This document shows positions 1 to 8,369 of a stretch of 64,000 nt of DNA, one piece after another; positions within the stretch are counted from its first letter, which is position 1, and the number at the start of each line of letters is the position of its first letter. Under the pieces are notes generated by a model, which searched no databases, was not told the origin of the DNA, and saw nothing but the letters and a program-made list of their open reading frames with translations. Both the position numbers and the translations under genes were made by a program. Origin of the DNA: JAOPZW01 sp963707695. Its GTDB lineage: Bacteria; Actinomycetota; Thermoleophilia; Solirubrobacterales; Solirubrobacteraceae. The stretch spans positions 310,001 through 374,000 of the forward strand of contig CAVPQY010000002.1 in the NCBI GenBank assembly GCA_963707695.1. Direction: 5' to 3'.

Positions 1-102
1 GAGGTGGTGCAGGCGCAGCCCGTCGACGTCGACGTAGTGGGGCTCGTAGGCGAAGCCCGGCAGGGCCTCGAAGCGCTCGTCCGGCGTGCGGAACACGTCC
101 AT
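1..102 (-). CDS. Haloalkane dehalogenase-like alpha/beta-hydrolase, N-terminal fragment
   Basis: Only the first 34 codons lie in the window; the gene continues past the left edge. The peptide starts MDVFRTPDERFEALPGF and goes on to an HYVDVDGLRLHHL strand. This is the usual beginning of haloalkane dehalogenases, which hydrolyse carbon-halogen bonds in the cytoplasm using an Asp nucleophile. That nucleophile and the rest of the catalytic triad lie outside the window, so substrate cannot be judged. An AGAGGA ribosome site precedes the ATG at 102. The gene follows the tetR-like gene by 27 bases on the same strand and is probably co-transcribed with it. Another epoxide-hydrolase-type alpha/beta-hydrolase is the alternative. 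Confidence 0.7.
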   Translation of the reverse strand, partial: MDVFRTPDERFEALPGFAYEPHYVDVDGLRLHHL

Positions 103-129
103 GGTCGTCGTCCTCTCTGCAGGGGCGGG

Positions 130-753
130 CTACGCGGCGGCCCGTCCACGGTGGATGACCGCGTCCCAGATCTCCGTCAGGGTCTGGACCGCGACCTCGG
201 GCGGCACGCGCGGCTCGCGGCCGTACGCCTCGGTCAGGTAGCTCTCGTTCATGTGGTTCAGGGCGCGCGCGGTCTCGGCCAGGTCGGCCGGCGGGGCGGT
301 CGTGGACGGCCAGACCCGTGCCAGCGCCTGCTCGACGAGTGCGTCGAAGCGCTCGCGCAGCGCCCGGTGGTCCGCGCTGACCTGCTCGTCGACGGCGGCC
401 GCCTCGGCGATCGCGCGCAGGAGCGGGCCGTGGCGCTCGTAGACGGCGACGACGGGCTCGATGGCGCGCCGGACCTCGGCCGGCTCCGCGCCGATCCGCG
501 CCTCCCCGAGGAGGCGCTGGGTCTCGTAGAGCTCGTCCACGGCCTCGCGGGCGGCCCGGAGCATGAGGTCGCCGAGGTCGTCGAAGTGCCGGTAGAAGAT
601 CGTGCGGCCAAGGCCCGCGCGGCGCATGACCTCGTCCACGCTGAGCGCCGCGTACGGCGTCGTGCGGACCATCTCGGTGGCCGCGGCGACGATCCGCTCG
701 CGGCTCTCCTGCCGGATCTGACGGGTCTGCGCGCGCCTGGGGGCCGGGGGCAC
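130..753 (-). CDS. TetR/AcrR family transcriptional regulator
   Basis: A 207-residue protein with an N-terminal helix-turn-helix (about residues 20-66; core LSVDEVMRRAGLGRTIFYRHF) followed by an all-helical ligand domain, the normal length for TetR. It should bind DNA as a dimer and let go when a small ligand binds. I chose GTG at 753 because a TACGAT minus-10 box sits 7 bases upstream, as in the other leaderless starts here, and the codons before it lack TetR similarity. It is divergent from the sulfatase at 839. The shared region holds a GTGTGACAC palindrome inside the sulfatase promoter, a plausible operator. The downstream dehalogenase gene is likely in the same transcript. Confidence 0.88.
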   Translation of the reverse strand: MPPAPRRAQTRQIRQESRERIVAAATEMVRTTPYAALSVDEVMRRAGLGRTIFYRHFDDLGDLMLRAAREAVDELYETQRLLGEARIGAEPAEVRRAIEPVVAVYERHGPLLRAIAEAAAVDEQVSADHRALRERFDALVEQALARVWPSTTAPPADLAETARALNHMNESYLTEAYGREPRVPPEVAVQTLTEIWDAVIHRGRAAA

Positions 754-760
754 GCGGCGG

Positions 761-766
761 ATCGTA
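761..766 (-). promoter_or_regulatory. Minus-10 box of the TetR gene, leaderless
   Basis: TACGAT read on the minus strand, 7 bases before the GTG at 753. With the usual 6-7 base distance to the transcription start, the message would begin at the start codon. No clear minus-35 box is visible. Confidence 0.4.
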
Positions 767-772
767 CTCCGA

Positions 773-801
773 TTGACACTGTGTGACACGCGATGTACGG
801 T
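773..801 (+). promoter_or_regulatory. Sigma-70 type promoter of the sulfatase cluster with operator-like spacer
   Basis: TTGACA at 773-778, a 17-base spacer, and TACGGT at 796-801: the best housekeeping-type promoter in the window. The spacer contains GTGTGACAC (781-789), a 9-base palindrome around a central base, and TGACAC occurs twice (775-780 is TGACAC-like at 774-779, and 784-789). The place of the palindrome, between the two boxes and between divergent tetR and sulfatase genes, fits repression by the TetR protein. Confidence 0.55.
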
Positions 802-838
802 CGGCCGGCCCGACCTGTTCCCCCGACGGAGGCCGGCC

Positions 839-2468
839 ATGTCCCCACGCCGCATCCCGTGCCTCGCCGCCGCGCTCGCGGCGCTCCTCGTGCTCCTGAC
901 CGCGGTCACCGCCGAGGCGCGCCCCGCGTCCGCGGCGCGCGACGGCCGCCCGAACATCCTCGTCGTCATGACCGACGACATGGCGGCGACCGACGTCGCT
1001 CGGATGCCGAACGTCCGGCGCCTGCTCGCCGACCAGGGGACGTCGTTCGCCGACGCCGTCGACTCGTTCCCGCTGTGCTGCCCGGCGCGGGCGACCTTCA
1101 TCACCGGGCAGTACGCCCACAACCACGGCGTCGGAGGGAACTTCTACCCCTTCGGCTGGTACGGCATGAGGGACCGGGGCAACATCCTGCCCGCGTGGCT
1201 GCAACGGGCCGGGTACACGACGGCGCTCATCGGCAAGTGGCTCAACGGCTACGGCGCGCGCGACGCCCACGGGGAGGTGCCGAAGGGGTTCGACCTCTGG
1301 CGCGGCCTGCTCGACGTGTCGGCCTACGACTACTTCAACTTCGTCATGAACGACGACGGGCGGTTGCGGAGCTGGGGCGACGCCGAGTTCGCCCGCAAGC
1401 TCGTCGAGTTCGCCGAGGTCGAGGTCACGAAGCGCGAGCAGCCCGGGCTGCCGGACGTCCTGGCGGAGCTGAGCCGGGTCATGGGCCCCGCGCCGTACTC
1501 CTACTGGGGCTCGGAGCGCGCGCAGGACTACTCCCCCGACGTGACCGGGCGGGTCACCGAGGGCCTCGTCGCCGCCCAGGCGCGGTCGCGCAAGCCGTTC
1601 TTCGTCTGGTGGTCGCCCGCGGCGCCGCACCGCGAGGACGTCTCGACGACGCTGATGGGGCGCAAGGGGCCCGACCCGCGGCCTGCGCCGCGCCACGCGG
1701 CGAGCAGCGCGCGCCTGAGGCTGCCGCGGCCGCCGAGCTTCAACGAGGCCGACGTCGAGCGACAAGCCGTCCACGGTGCGCGACGGCGCGCCGTCGCTGT
1801 CGGGCGCGCAGGTCGCCCAGCTCGAGCTCGACTACCAGGGCCGGGCCGGCGCGCTGCGCGCGGTCGACGACCACGTCAAGCGCCTCGTCGCGATCCTCCG
1901 CCGGACCGGGCAGCTGCGCAACACGCTCATCGTCTTCCTCTCCGACAACGGCTGGCTGCAGGGCGAGCACCGCATCCCGGGGGACAAGTACCTCCCCTAC
2001 GAGGAGTCGCTGCGGGTCCCCTTCATCCTGCGCGGCCCCGGCGTGCCGGCGGGCCGGACGGTGCACGGCCAGGTGTCCAACATCGACTTCGCGGCGACGC
2101 TCGCCGACGCCGCCCGCGCGCGGCCGGGGCGGCGGCTGGACGGCGTCTCGCTGCTGCCCACGGTCCGCCACCGCGCGCGACCGCCGCGCCGGGCCCTCGG
2201 CATCGAGGCGACATCGCGGCTCTTCCAGGGGGAGTTCCCGGGGATCATGGAGTGGGACCGGCCGTACCGCGGCGTGCGGACCGACCGCTACACCTACACG
2301 GTCACCACCGAGACCCAGGAGCAGGAGCTCTACGACCGCCGCAAGGACCCCTACGAGCTGCGCAACGTCGCCCGGGATCCGGCCTACGCCGCCGTCAAGG
2401 CGCGGCTGACGCGGCAGCTCGTCGCGCTGTCGCGCTGCCGCGGCCGCGCGTGCCGGGTGCGCCCATGA
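839..2468 (+). CDS. Secreted sulfatase (alkaline-phosphatase superfamily), one-base frameshift
   Basis: An N-terminal signal peptide (residues 1-33) is followed by NILVVMTDD, with metal-binding Asp46/Asp47, and the sulfatase signature CCPAR (Cys80, Pro82, Arg84), where Cys80 would become formylglycine. Later hallmarks are VFLSDNGW and a C-terminal ELYDRRKDPYELRN. It should hydrolyse sulfate esters outside the membrane; the substrate is unknown. The frame breaks near 1758: the first half reads FNEADV and then turns to nonsense, while the second half resumes one base later with SDKPSTVRDG. The paralogue at 3669 has FNEADVSDKP at this point, which indicates one extra G. Removing it gives 542 residues, a normal length. 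No formylglycine-generating enzyme is seen in the window. Confidence 0.85.
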
Positions 2469-2515
2469 GCCCCCGCCGCCTCCCGCCCTCCCCGTCCCGA
2501 AAGGACCCGTCCTCC

Positions 2516-3672
2516 ATGCAGCGTCCCATCCGGGCGGCCCGTGCGGCGCTCGCCGCCGTCGCCCTCCTCGCGGCGGCCGCGCTCGTCCCGTCGACCGCGT
2601 CCGCGGCCGGCGTGACCAACCTCCGCGACGCGCGGTACTGCGAGATCATCGTCCTCAAGGGCGTGCCGCCGACGGCCAAGGCCGAGGTCTGGAACACGAT
2701 CGGCAGGAACCGCTGCCCCGAGGCCTGGTGGCGGAGCCTCGACGCGGCCTCCCTGGCCAAGGAGCTCGGCGCGACGCTCGTCGTGCTCAACGGGCCGCGC
2801 CGCTTCCTCATGGACTCGGCGAGCGCCCGGACGGGCGGGGTGCGGTCCTTCCACGGGCAGGAGCTGACGAAGGTCGCCACCATCCCGATCCGCACCGCGG
2901 CCGACCTGGCCCGGACGTCCTACACGGACCGGACGATCGCCCGCCGGAACGTCTGGCGCTGGCGCGCCGGGCGCACGGTGTTCGAGCTCGTCGCCCCCGG
3001 CGGCGACGTCTACGTCATGCAGGCCCTGTCGCAGATCGTCGATCCGAACCTCACGCTGGGCCAGCTGCCCGGCCTCGGCCGGCGCCTGGCGCTGCCGGAG
3101 GGCTGGCGGTACCGCACGCGGAGGCTGAAGCGCCCGCTCGTGCTCGGCGCGACGGGCAGCGCGACGATCACCCAGGACGAGCTCCAGAACACCTACCAGC
3201 TCGCGCGTACCGTCCGGCGGCACGGGCCGCCCGTGCGCCACGCGGTCGCGATCACCGGGAAGACCCGGAACGTCACGGCCACCACGCCCGGCACGCTCGA
3301 GGACCGCGGGACGCTGACCGGCACGCCGTTCGGCCGCGGCACGATCGTCCTCGTCGGCACCCTGAAGGGCGGGCGCCTGGAGGCGACGGTCCGGATGCGG
3401 TTCGCGCGCGGGTCCGTGCTCGCGACGGCGACGATGCCGTTCTCGATCGCCGGCGGCCGGATCAGCTTCAAGGGGACCGCGCGCCTCACCGGCGGGACCG
3501 GCGCCTACCGCGGCATCACGAGCGGGACGCTGCAGGCGGCCGACACGAACACGCTCGACGGCCAGAACGGCCAGGTGACGGTCACCGGGTTCGCGCGCTA
3601 CCGCGCGGTGGCGCGCGGCAGGGCCCGCGCCGTGCCGGCGGCCGCCGGGGCGCCGGCGTCGCAACGTCGTGA
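2516..3672 (+). CDS. Secreted two-domain protein, C-terminal dirigent/allene-oxide-cyclase-like barrel; stop codon unclear
   Basis: The ATG at 2516 has AAAGGA upstream and begins a signal peptide (to about residue 31, ending ASAA). Residues about 35-220 form a conserved domain of unknown role (LRDARYCEI, NVWRWRAGRTVFELV, GDVYVMQALSQIVDP). Residues about 260-370 are Gly/Thr-rich strands (GTLTGTPFGRGTIVLVG, GGTGAYRGITSG) resembling the dirigent/allene oxide cyclase barrel. After GFARYR near 3602 the frame has no stop and runs into the next sulfatase out of frame. A one-base shift near 3600-3660 would end it at the TGA at 3670-3672, which overlaps the GTG at 3669. The true end is therefore uncertain. 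Its place between two sulfatases suggests a shared extracellular role. Confidence 0.6.
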
Positions 3673-5060
3673 CGATCATGACCGACGACCAGGACTTCCG
3701 CTCGATGTGGGCGATGCCCAAGACCCGGCGGCTCATCGCCCGCTCGGGCACGACGTTCGCCACCGCGAGCGTGAGCTTCCCGCTCTGCTGCCCGGCGCGC
3801 GCGACGTACTACACCGGCCAGTACGCCCACAACCACGGGGTGAAGTGGAACACCTTCCCCCTGGGCGGGTTCGACAAGCTCAAGCAGGAGGAGACCCTCC
3901 CGGTGTGGCTGCGGCGGGCCGGCTACCAGACGACGCACATCGGCAAGTACCTCAACGAGACCGGCGAGCGCCACCCGCGCCAGGTGCCGCTCGGGTGGTC
4001 CGACTACTGGGGCGGCGTCGACCCGTCGACCTACGACTACTACGGCATGACGCTGAACCACAACGGCAGGCTCGTGACGTACCCGCGCAAGCCGCGCTTC
4101 TACTCGACCGACGTCTACGCGGGCCTCGCCGAGGGCGCGATCAGGCGGGCGCACCGCGCGGGCAAGCCGTTCTTCCTCAACGTCGCGCCCAACGCGCCGC
4201 ACACCGTCTCGGTCGCCGTCAACGCGGCGCTCGAGGGGACGCCGGCGCTGCCGCCGCCGCGCTACGCGAACCGCTTCGCCGACGCGAAGCTGCCCCGGTA
4301 CCCGAACTTCAACGAGGCCGACGTCTCGGACAAGCCGCCCTTCCTGGGCGCGGTGTGGCCGATGCTGACCCCCACCGACATCGCCGAGCTCACCGCGCAG
4401 TACCGCGGTCGCATGGGGGCGCTGCTCGGGGTCGACGACCTCGTCGAGCGCGTGGTCAAGGCGCTCAAGCGCGCCCGCGTGTACCGCAACACCGACATCA
4501 TCTTCACCTCCGACAACGGGTGGATCCTCGGCGAGCACCGCCTCATCGACCCCATGAGCCAGGACGGCACCGCCACCGGCGTGAAGTTCTTCCCCTACGA
4601 GGGGTCCACCCGCGTGCCGCTCATGGCCACCGGACCGGACTTCCCGGCCGGGCGGACGGTGAAGGGGCCGGTGGTCAACGCCGACCTCGCGCCGACGATC
4701 GCGGACATCGCCGGCGTGCACCCGACGCTGCCCCAGGACGGCGTCTCCCTCGTGGCCGCGGGGCGCCGGCCCGCGCGCCTGGACGGGCGCGGCGTCCTGC
4801 TCGAGACCTTCCCGAACCCGCGGGGCGCGCCGCCGTACCAGTCGATCCGCACGGAGCGCTACCGCTACGACCGCTACACGACCGGCGACGAGCAGCTCTA
4901 CGACCTCAGGCTCGACCCGTGGGAGCTCCAGAGCCGCCACACCGATCCCCGCTACGCGCGGATCAAGGCCATCCTGGCCGGCGGGCTGGCGCGCCTCTCG
5001 GCGTGCACGGGCAGGGGCTGCCGCGTCGACGTCGGGCAGCTGCCGGCGCCGGGCGCCTGA
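3669..5060 (+). CDS. Second sulfatase of the cluster, N-terminus incomplete as read
   Basis: 463 residues from GTG 3669. It carries VTIMTDDQDF (metal Asp6/Asp7) and the CCPAR formylglycine motif (Cys40), plus IIFTSDNGWILGEH and ELYDLRL-type ends, and is clearly paralogous to the sulfatase at 839. The paralogue has about 40 residues, including a signal peptide, before the first beta strand. Here in-frame codons before GTG read RRRNVV without a start or signal peptide, because the preceding gene runs in without a stop. Either a small deletion joined the two genes, or an indel hides the start. GTG 3669 would overlap a TGA at 3670 (GTGA). As read, it could not be exported by itself. Confidence 0.82.
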   Translation: MTIMTDDQDFRSMWAMPKTRRLIARSGTTFATASVSFPLCCPARATYYTGQYAHNHGVKWNTFPLGGFDKLKQEETLPVWLRRAGYQTTHIGKYLNETGERHPRQVPLGWSDYWGGVDPSTYDYYGMTLNHNGRLVTYPRKPRFYSTDVYAGLAEGAIRRAHRAGKPFFLNVAPNAPHTVSVAVNAALEGTPALPPPRYANRFADAKLPRYPNFNEADVSDKPPFLGAVWPMLTPTDIAELTAQYRGRMGALLGVDDLVERVVKALKRARVYRNTDIIFTSDNGWILGEHRLIDPMSQDGTATGVKFFPYEGSTRVPLMATGPDFPAGRTVKGPVVNADLAPTIADIAGVHPTLPQDGVSLVAAGRRPARLDGRGVLLETFPNPRGAPPYQSIRTERYRYDRYTTGDEQLYDLRLDPWELQSRHTDPRYARIKAILAGGLARLSACTGRGCRVDVGQLPAPGA

Positions 5061-5072
5061 TCGCGCCGCTCG

Positions 5073-5078
5073 TAGCCG
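5073..5078 (+). promoter_or_regulatory. Possible leaderless minus-10 box of the SMP-30 gene
   Basis: TAGCCG ending 6 bases before the ATG at 5085, the same spacing seen before other leaderless starts in this window. The sequence is a weak match. Confidence 0.3.
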
Positions 5079-5084
5079 GCCATC

Positions 5085-5942
5085 ATGCGCGGCGTGCGCG
5101 CCGAGCAGATCACGGAGGCCGTCGCCTACCACGGGGAGGGACCGGTGTGGTCGGCGCGGTGGGGCGGTCTGCGGTGGGTGGACATGCTCGCCGGCGACGT
5201 GCTCTCGCTGCGCCCCGACGGCACCGTCGGCCGCCGCCACGTCGACCGGGTCGTCGCGGCGCTGCGCCCGCGGCGCCACGGCGGGGCGGTCCTCGGCGTC
5301 GAGCGGGGCTTCGCGCTGGAGGACGCCGACGGCGCCGTCCGGCACCTCCACCCGCTCTGGGACGACCCCTCCCTGCGGATGAACGAGGGCGGCTGCGACC
5401 CCGAGGGCCGGTTCCTGTGCGGGTCGATGGCCTACGACCACGCGCCCGGGGCCGCGGCGCTGCACCGGCTCGACCCCGACGGCTCCGCCCACGTCGTCCT
5501 CGCCGGCGTGACGATCTCCAACGGCCTGGAGTGGAGCCCCGACGGCTCGCTGGCGTACTACGTCGACACCGCCGCGCAGCGCGTCGACGTCTTCGACGCC
5601 GATCCTGTCGCGGGGCTGACCGGACGACGGCCGTTCGTCGCGATCCCCGAAGAGGCCGGCCACCCCGACGGCCTGACGGTCGACGCGGAGGGAGGCGTCT
5701 GGGTCGCCCTCTACGGCGGCGGCGCGGTGCGCCGGCACACCCCCGAGGGCGTCCTGGACGCGGTCGTCGAGGTGCCTCCCCGGAAGGTCACCGCCTGCAC
5801 GTTCGGCGGCCCGGGCCTCGACCGCCTGTTCATCACGACCTCCAGGGAGGACCTCCCCCCCGGGGCCGACCCGCCGGCGGGCGCGCTGTTCGCGGCGACG
5901 CCAGGGGTGGCCGGCCTCCCGGTGCGCGAGTTCGCGGGGTGA
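5085..5942 (+). CDS. SMP-30/gluconolactonase/LRE-like lactonase
   Basis: A 285-residue six-bladed propeller of the SMP-30 family, calcium- or zinc-dependent lactonases that open aldonolactones. Family marks are GEGPVWSA at residues 17-24 (metal Glu), RMNEGGCDPEGRFLCGSM (metal Asn), ISNGLEWSPDG and GHPDGLTVDAEGGVWVA (metal/catalytic Asp). The propeller is complete and lacks a signal peptide, so it acts in the cytoplasm. It starts 24 bases after the second sulfatase and may have its own leaderless promoter. Two other SMP-30 proteins occur at 25420 and 28235. The substrate is unknown; a sugar lactone made from the desulfated product is one possibility. Confidence 0.88.
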   Translation: MRGVRAEQITEAVAYHGEGPVWSARWGGLRWVDMLAGDVLSLRPDGTVGRRHVDRVVAALRPRRHGGAVLGVERGFALEDADGAVRHLHPLWDDPSLRMNEGGCDPEGRFLCGSMAYDHAPGAAALHRLDPDGSAHVVLAGVTISNGLEWSPDGSLAYYVDTAAQRVDVFDADPVAGLTGRRPFVAIPEEAGHPDGLTVDAEGGVWVALYGGGAVRRHTPEGVLDAVVEVPPRKVTACTFGGPGLDRLFITTSREDLPPGADPPAGALFAATPGVAGLPVREFAG

Positions 5943-5964
5943 GCCGCGCGCGCCGGGCTCGGCG

Positions 5965-6933
5965 TCAGCGGCGGCGCAGATGCAGGCGGACCACGGTCCC
6001 GCCGGCCGACGACCGCACCTGGACGAGGTCGCAGAGCTGGTTCGCGATCCAGTGGCCGAAGCCGCCGGCGCGGTGCGGGTCGGGCCGGCGGCGGCCGACG
6101 AGGGGGTCGTCGATCGTGCCGCGGTCGGCCACCTCGCAGACGAGGGTCCGGTCCTCCGACCAGAGCCGCAGGTGCCCGGAGCCGCCCCCGTGGCGGAGGC
6201 TGTTCGTCGCGATCTCGTTGACGGCCGTGGCGAAGTCGGCCGCCTCAGGGCGCGCCAGGCGGTGGTCGTGCGCCCGCTCGACGACGAAGGCGCGGATCGC
6301 GGAGAGCGAGACGCGGTCGAAGGCGAAGCGCTCGGCCGACGGCGGCGGGTCCGGCAGCGGGCCGGCGAAGGCGTCCGCGATCGCCTCGGGACGGTAGGCG
6401 TCGCTCTGCAGGTGCTCGCCGTCCTCGCCGAGGACCGGGTGGGTGTGCCGGGCGCGGGCGACGACGTCGGCGGCGAGCGCGCTCGTGTCGTACGGGCACA
6501 GGAGCGCGAAGTCGGCGGCGTCCTCGAAGGCCACGTTGAGGAGCGCCTCGTGGCGGTGGCACTCCTCCAGCTCGGCGCCCGAGCGGCGCGCGGAGATCGG
6601 CTCGCCGATCCCGCGCAGCCGCTCCGCTCCCGCGTGGCGGTCGAGGAACTCCTGCCAGGCCGGGATGATCCGGCCCGGGTTGGCCCCGACCTCGTCCATC
6701 GCGGCGAATCCCACGGCCGCCGAGTCGGCGCCGAGCGCCGCGCGCAGCCGGTCGACCTTCGGCGCGTCGACGACCACGAGGACCGGTGCGCCCGCCGCCA
6801 GGCCGTCACGCACGAAGGTCGTCGCGCGCCGGAGGAGCTCCTCCTCGCCGCGGTAGAACAGCGCCTCGTGCCGGAACCCAGCCGCAGCGCGCTCCGGGGT
6901 CCCGGGCTGTCGTGTCGTGGTGCTGCGGTCCAT
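5965..6933 (-). CDS. MEDS-domain / histidine-kinase-like ATPase regulator (RsbA-type anti-sigma)
   Basis: 322 residues. The first half (about 20-180) looks like a MEDS sensory domain (FRHEALFYRGEEELL, PVLVVVDAPKVDRLRAALG, CHRHEALLN, FALLCPYDTSAL). The C-terminal third is a GHKL ATPase: N box FATAVNEIATNSLRHGGG and a G-box region GGFGHWIANQLCDLVQV. There is no dimerisation/phospho-acceptor His region, so this is the RsbW/RsbA type, which regulates a sigma factor or its antagonist. The ATG at 6933 follows GAGGGG; an upstream in-frame ATG at 6984 has no ribosome site. It is convergent with the SMP-30 gene. Its partner sigma cannot be named. Confidence 0.75.
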   Translation of the reverse strand: MDRSTTTRQPGTPERAAAGFRHEALFYRGEEELLRRATTFVRDGLAAGAPVLVVVDAPKVDRLRAALGADSAAVGFAAMDEVGANPGRIIPAWQEFLDRHAGAERLRGIGEPISARRSGAELEECHRHEALLNVAFEDAADFALLCPYDTSALAADVVARARHTHPVLGEDGEHLQSDAYRPEAIADAFAGPLPDPPPSAERFAFDRVSLSAIRAFVVERAHDHRLARPEAADFATAVNEIATNSLRHGGGSGHLRLWSEDRTLVCEVADRGTIDDPLVGRRRPDPHRAGGFGHWIANQLCDLVQVRSSAGGTVVRLHLRRR

Positions 6934-7042
6934 CGTCGGCCCCTCGTTGCAGGGTAGGGCACCCGACCAGGTCGTCCCCGGCATCGGGCCACCGGCAACC
7001 CCGGGGGCCGGGAACGCCCAGGCACGCCGCCGGTGCGTCGTC

Positions 7043-7048
7043 TAGGCT
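7043..7048 (+). promoter_or_regulatory. Minus-10 box TAGGCT upstream of the SHOCT gene
   Basis: TAGGCT, 27 bases before ATG 7076. The leader carries AGAGAAGAGG as ribosome site, so this would be a leadered message. Confidence 0.4.
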
Positions 7049-7075
7049 CGCCACACCTACAGAGAAGAGGCTTGG

Positions 7076-7480
7076 ATGACTGTCCCGCTTGCTGCCGACT
7101 ACCCGTTCCTCGACGTGCTCTGGTCGATGCTGATCTTCATGGCCTTCGTGCTGTGGATCTGGCTCGCGATCACCTGCTTCGCCGACATCTTCCGCCGCCA
7201 CGACATGAGCGGGTTCCTCAAGGCGCTCTGGATCATCGTCATCATCGTCATCCCCTACTTCGGCGTCCTGATCTACCTCATCGCCTACCACGGCTCGATG
7301 GCCGATCGCAACGCGAAGGACATCAAGGAGAGCCAGGCGGCGTTCGACGAGCGCGTGCGCGAGGCCGCCGGGTCCGGCGGCGCGGCTGCCGAGATCGAGA
7401 AGGCCCACGGCCTGCTGCAGTCCGGCGCGATCACCCAGGACGAGTTCGACCGCATCAAGGCGAACGCGCTCGCGACCTGA
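7076..7480 (+). CDS. Small membrane protein with PLDc_N-like segment and SHOCT domain
   Basis: 134 residues. Two hydrophobic helices (about 14-36 and 48-71, the second IIVIIVIPYFGVLIYLI) resemble the PLDc_N membrane segment found in many actinobacterial membrane proteins. Residues about 105-132 (IEKAHGLLQSGAITQDEFDRIK) are a SHOCT oligomerisation motif. The role is unknown; such proteins are often described as stress-associated membrane proteins. AGAGAAGAGG precedes the ATG. It stands alone between the divergent MEDS regulator and the convergent encapsulin operon. Confidence 0.8.
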   Translation: MTVPLAADYPFLDVLWSMLIFMAFVLWIWLAITCFADIFRRHDMSGFLKALWIIVIIVIPYFGVLIYLIAYHGSMADRNAKDIKESQAAFDERVREAAGSGGAAAEIEKAHGLLQSGAITQDEFDRIKANALAT

Positions 7481-7495
7481 CGGGCTCCCAGGGGG

Positions 7496-7527
7496 CGCCG
7501 CGGCACCGATCAGCTCGGGCCGCGGCG
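7496..7527. terminator. Hairpin between convergent SHOCT and encapsulin genes
   Basis: CGCCGCGG at 7496-7503 is perfectly repeated in inverse orientation at 7520-7527 around a 16-base loop. No U-tract follows, so it is only a candidate bidirectional terminator. Confidence 0.3.
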
Positions 7528-7555
7528 TCGCCTGAAGGGCCTGATCAGCTCCTCG

Positions 7556-8369
7556 TCAGCGCGGCGCGATCGCGACGGCGGCCTCGGGCGTGGCCACGCG
7601 GAAGGAGAACGACTCCTCGAGGTAGAGCCGGACCTCGTCGGCGTCGTGGTCCTCGTAGCCGACGGAGAGGTCCTGCCCGGAGTCGAAGAGGAAGTCCCCG
7701 CCACGCTGGCTCAGCACGACCCCGCCGTCGACCCCGGGCGACCACACGATCGGGCCGCCGAGGATCTTGCGCAGGTGGTCGAAGAGCAGGTGGCCGCCGT
7801 GCTCGGCGGTCTCGATCACGGCGGTGTAGTCCTCGGTCCCGAGCGCGAGGCCGTAGGGGCCGGCGATGCCGTTGCGCAGCAGGAGCTCGACGGCCCTCGC
7901 CGCGAGGCTCGGGTACTGCAGGACGTCGTCGCCGCGCGGGATCGCCGGGTGCGGCGTGGCCTCGGTCATGCCCTCCAGCCCGGCGGCCGCCCAGCCGTGG
8001 AACACGGCCTTGTTCTCCGCGACGGCCATGTTCCGGGCGGCGTGGTCGAGGGCGTCGAGGTCGACGTCCTCGGCGCCGCGGTCGGCGGCGCGCAGCTCGG
8101 CGCGCGAGACCGCGAAGGCCGCGCGCGCCTCGACGAGGGGCAGGACGCGGCGACGCTGCCCGACGACGCCGTCGCAGGGCGCGTCGGTGACCGGCTCGAC
8201 CCGGCCGAGGGTCGTCGCCGAGTGCTCCCAGCCCCGCGGGCCGGCGAAGTCGACGAGCCGCCGGGCGGCGAGCGCGGCGACCAGGCGGCTGCGCGCCTCC
8301 TCGTCGAGGACGGCCCACGCCTCCGATGGTGATCGGCGCGTGCTCGCGCAGCAGGTGGGTGTCGCTCAC
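7556..8369 (-). CDS. Family 1 encapsulin shell protein, one-base frameshift near the N-terminus
   Basis: Encapsulin is an HK97-fold protein that builds a nanocompartment around cargo proteins. Matching pieces are LLREHAPIT, then AWAVLDEEARSRLVAAL, VVGQRRRVLPLVEARAAFAVSR, MAVAENKAVFHG, LALGTEDYTAV and a C-terminal FLFDSGQDLSVGYEDH with an LYLEESFSFRV strand. The start is GTG 8369, overlapping the ferritin stop (GTGA), so the two are translationally coupled. The frame breaks near 8325: after HAPITI the sequence has one extra G before GCGTGGGCCGTC, and removing it gives 270 residues, the usual length. The operon order cargo then shell and the cargo tail at 8366 support an iron-storing compartment. 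Confidence 0.87.

Noticed and set aside
773..6397. A single open frame of about 1,870 codons on the plus strand
   Set aside because: It joins the first sulfatase half, the two-domain protein and long Arg/Pro-rich nonsense. Absence of stops is due to high GC; codon positions and family matches show several separate genes in other frames.
3582..7025. Minus-strand open frame of more than 1,100 codons
   Set aside because: It lies antisense to sulfatase and SMP-30 genes, is low-complexity Arg/Pro/Ala and matches no family except where it crosses shadows.
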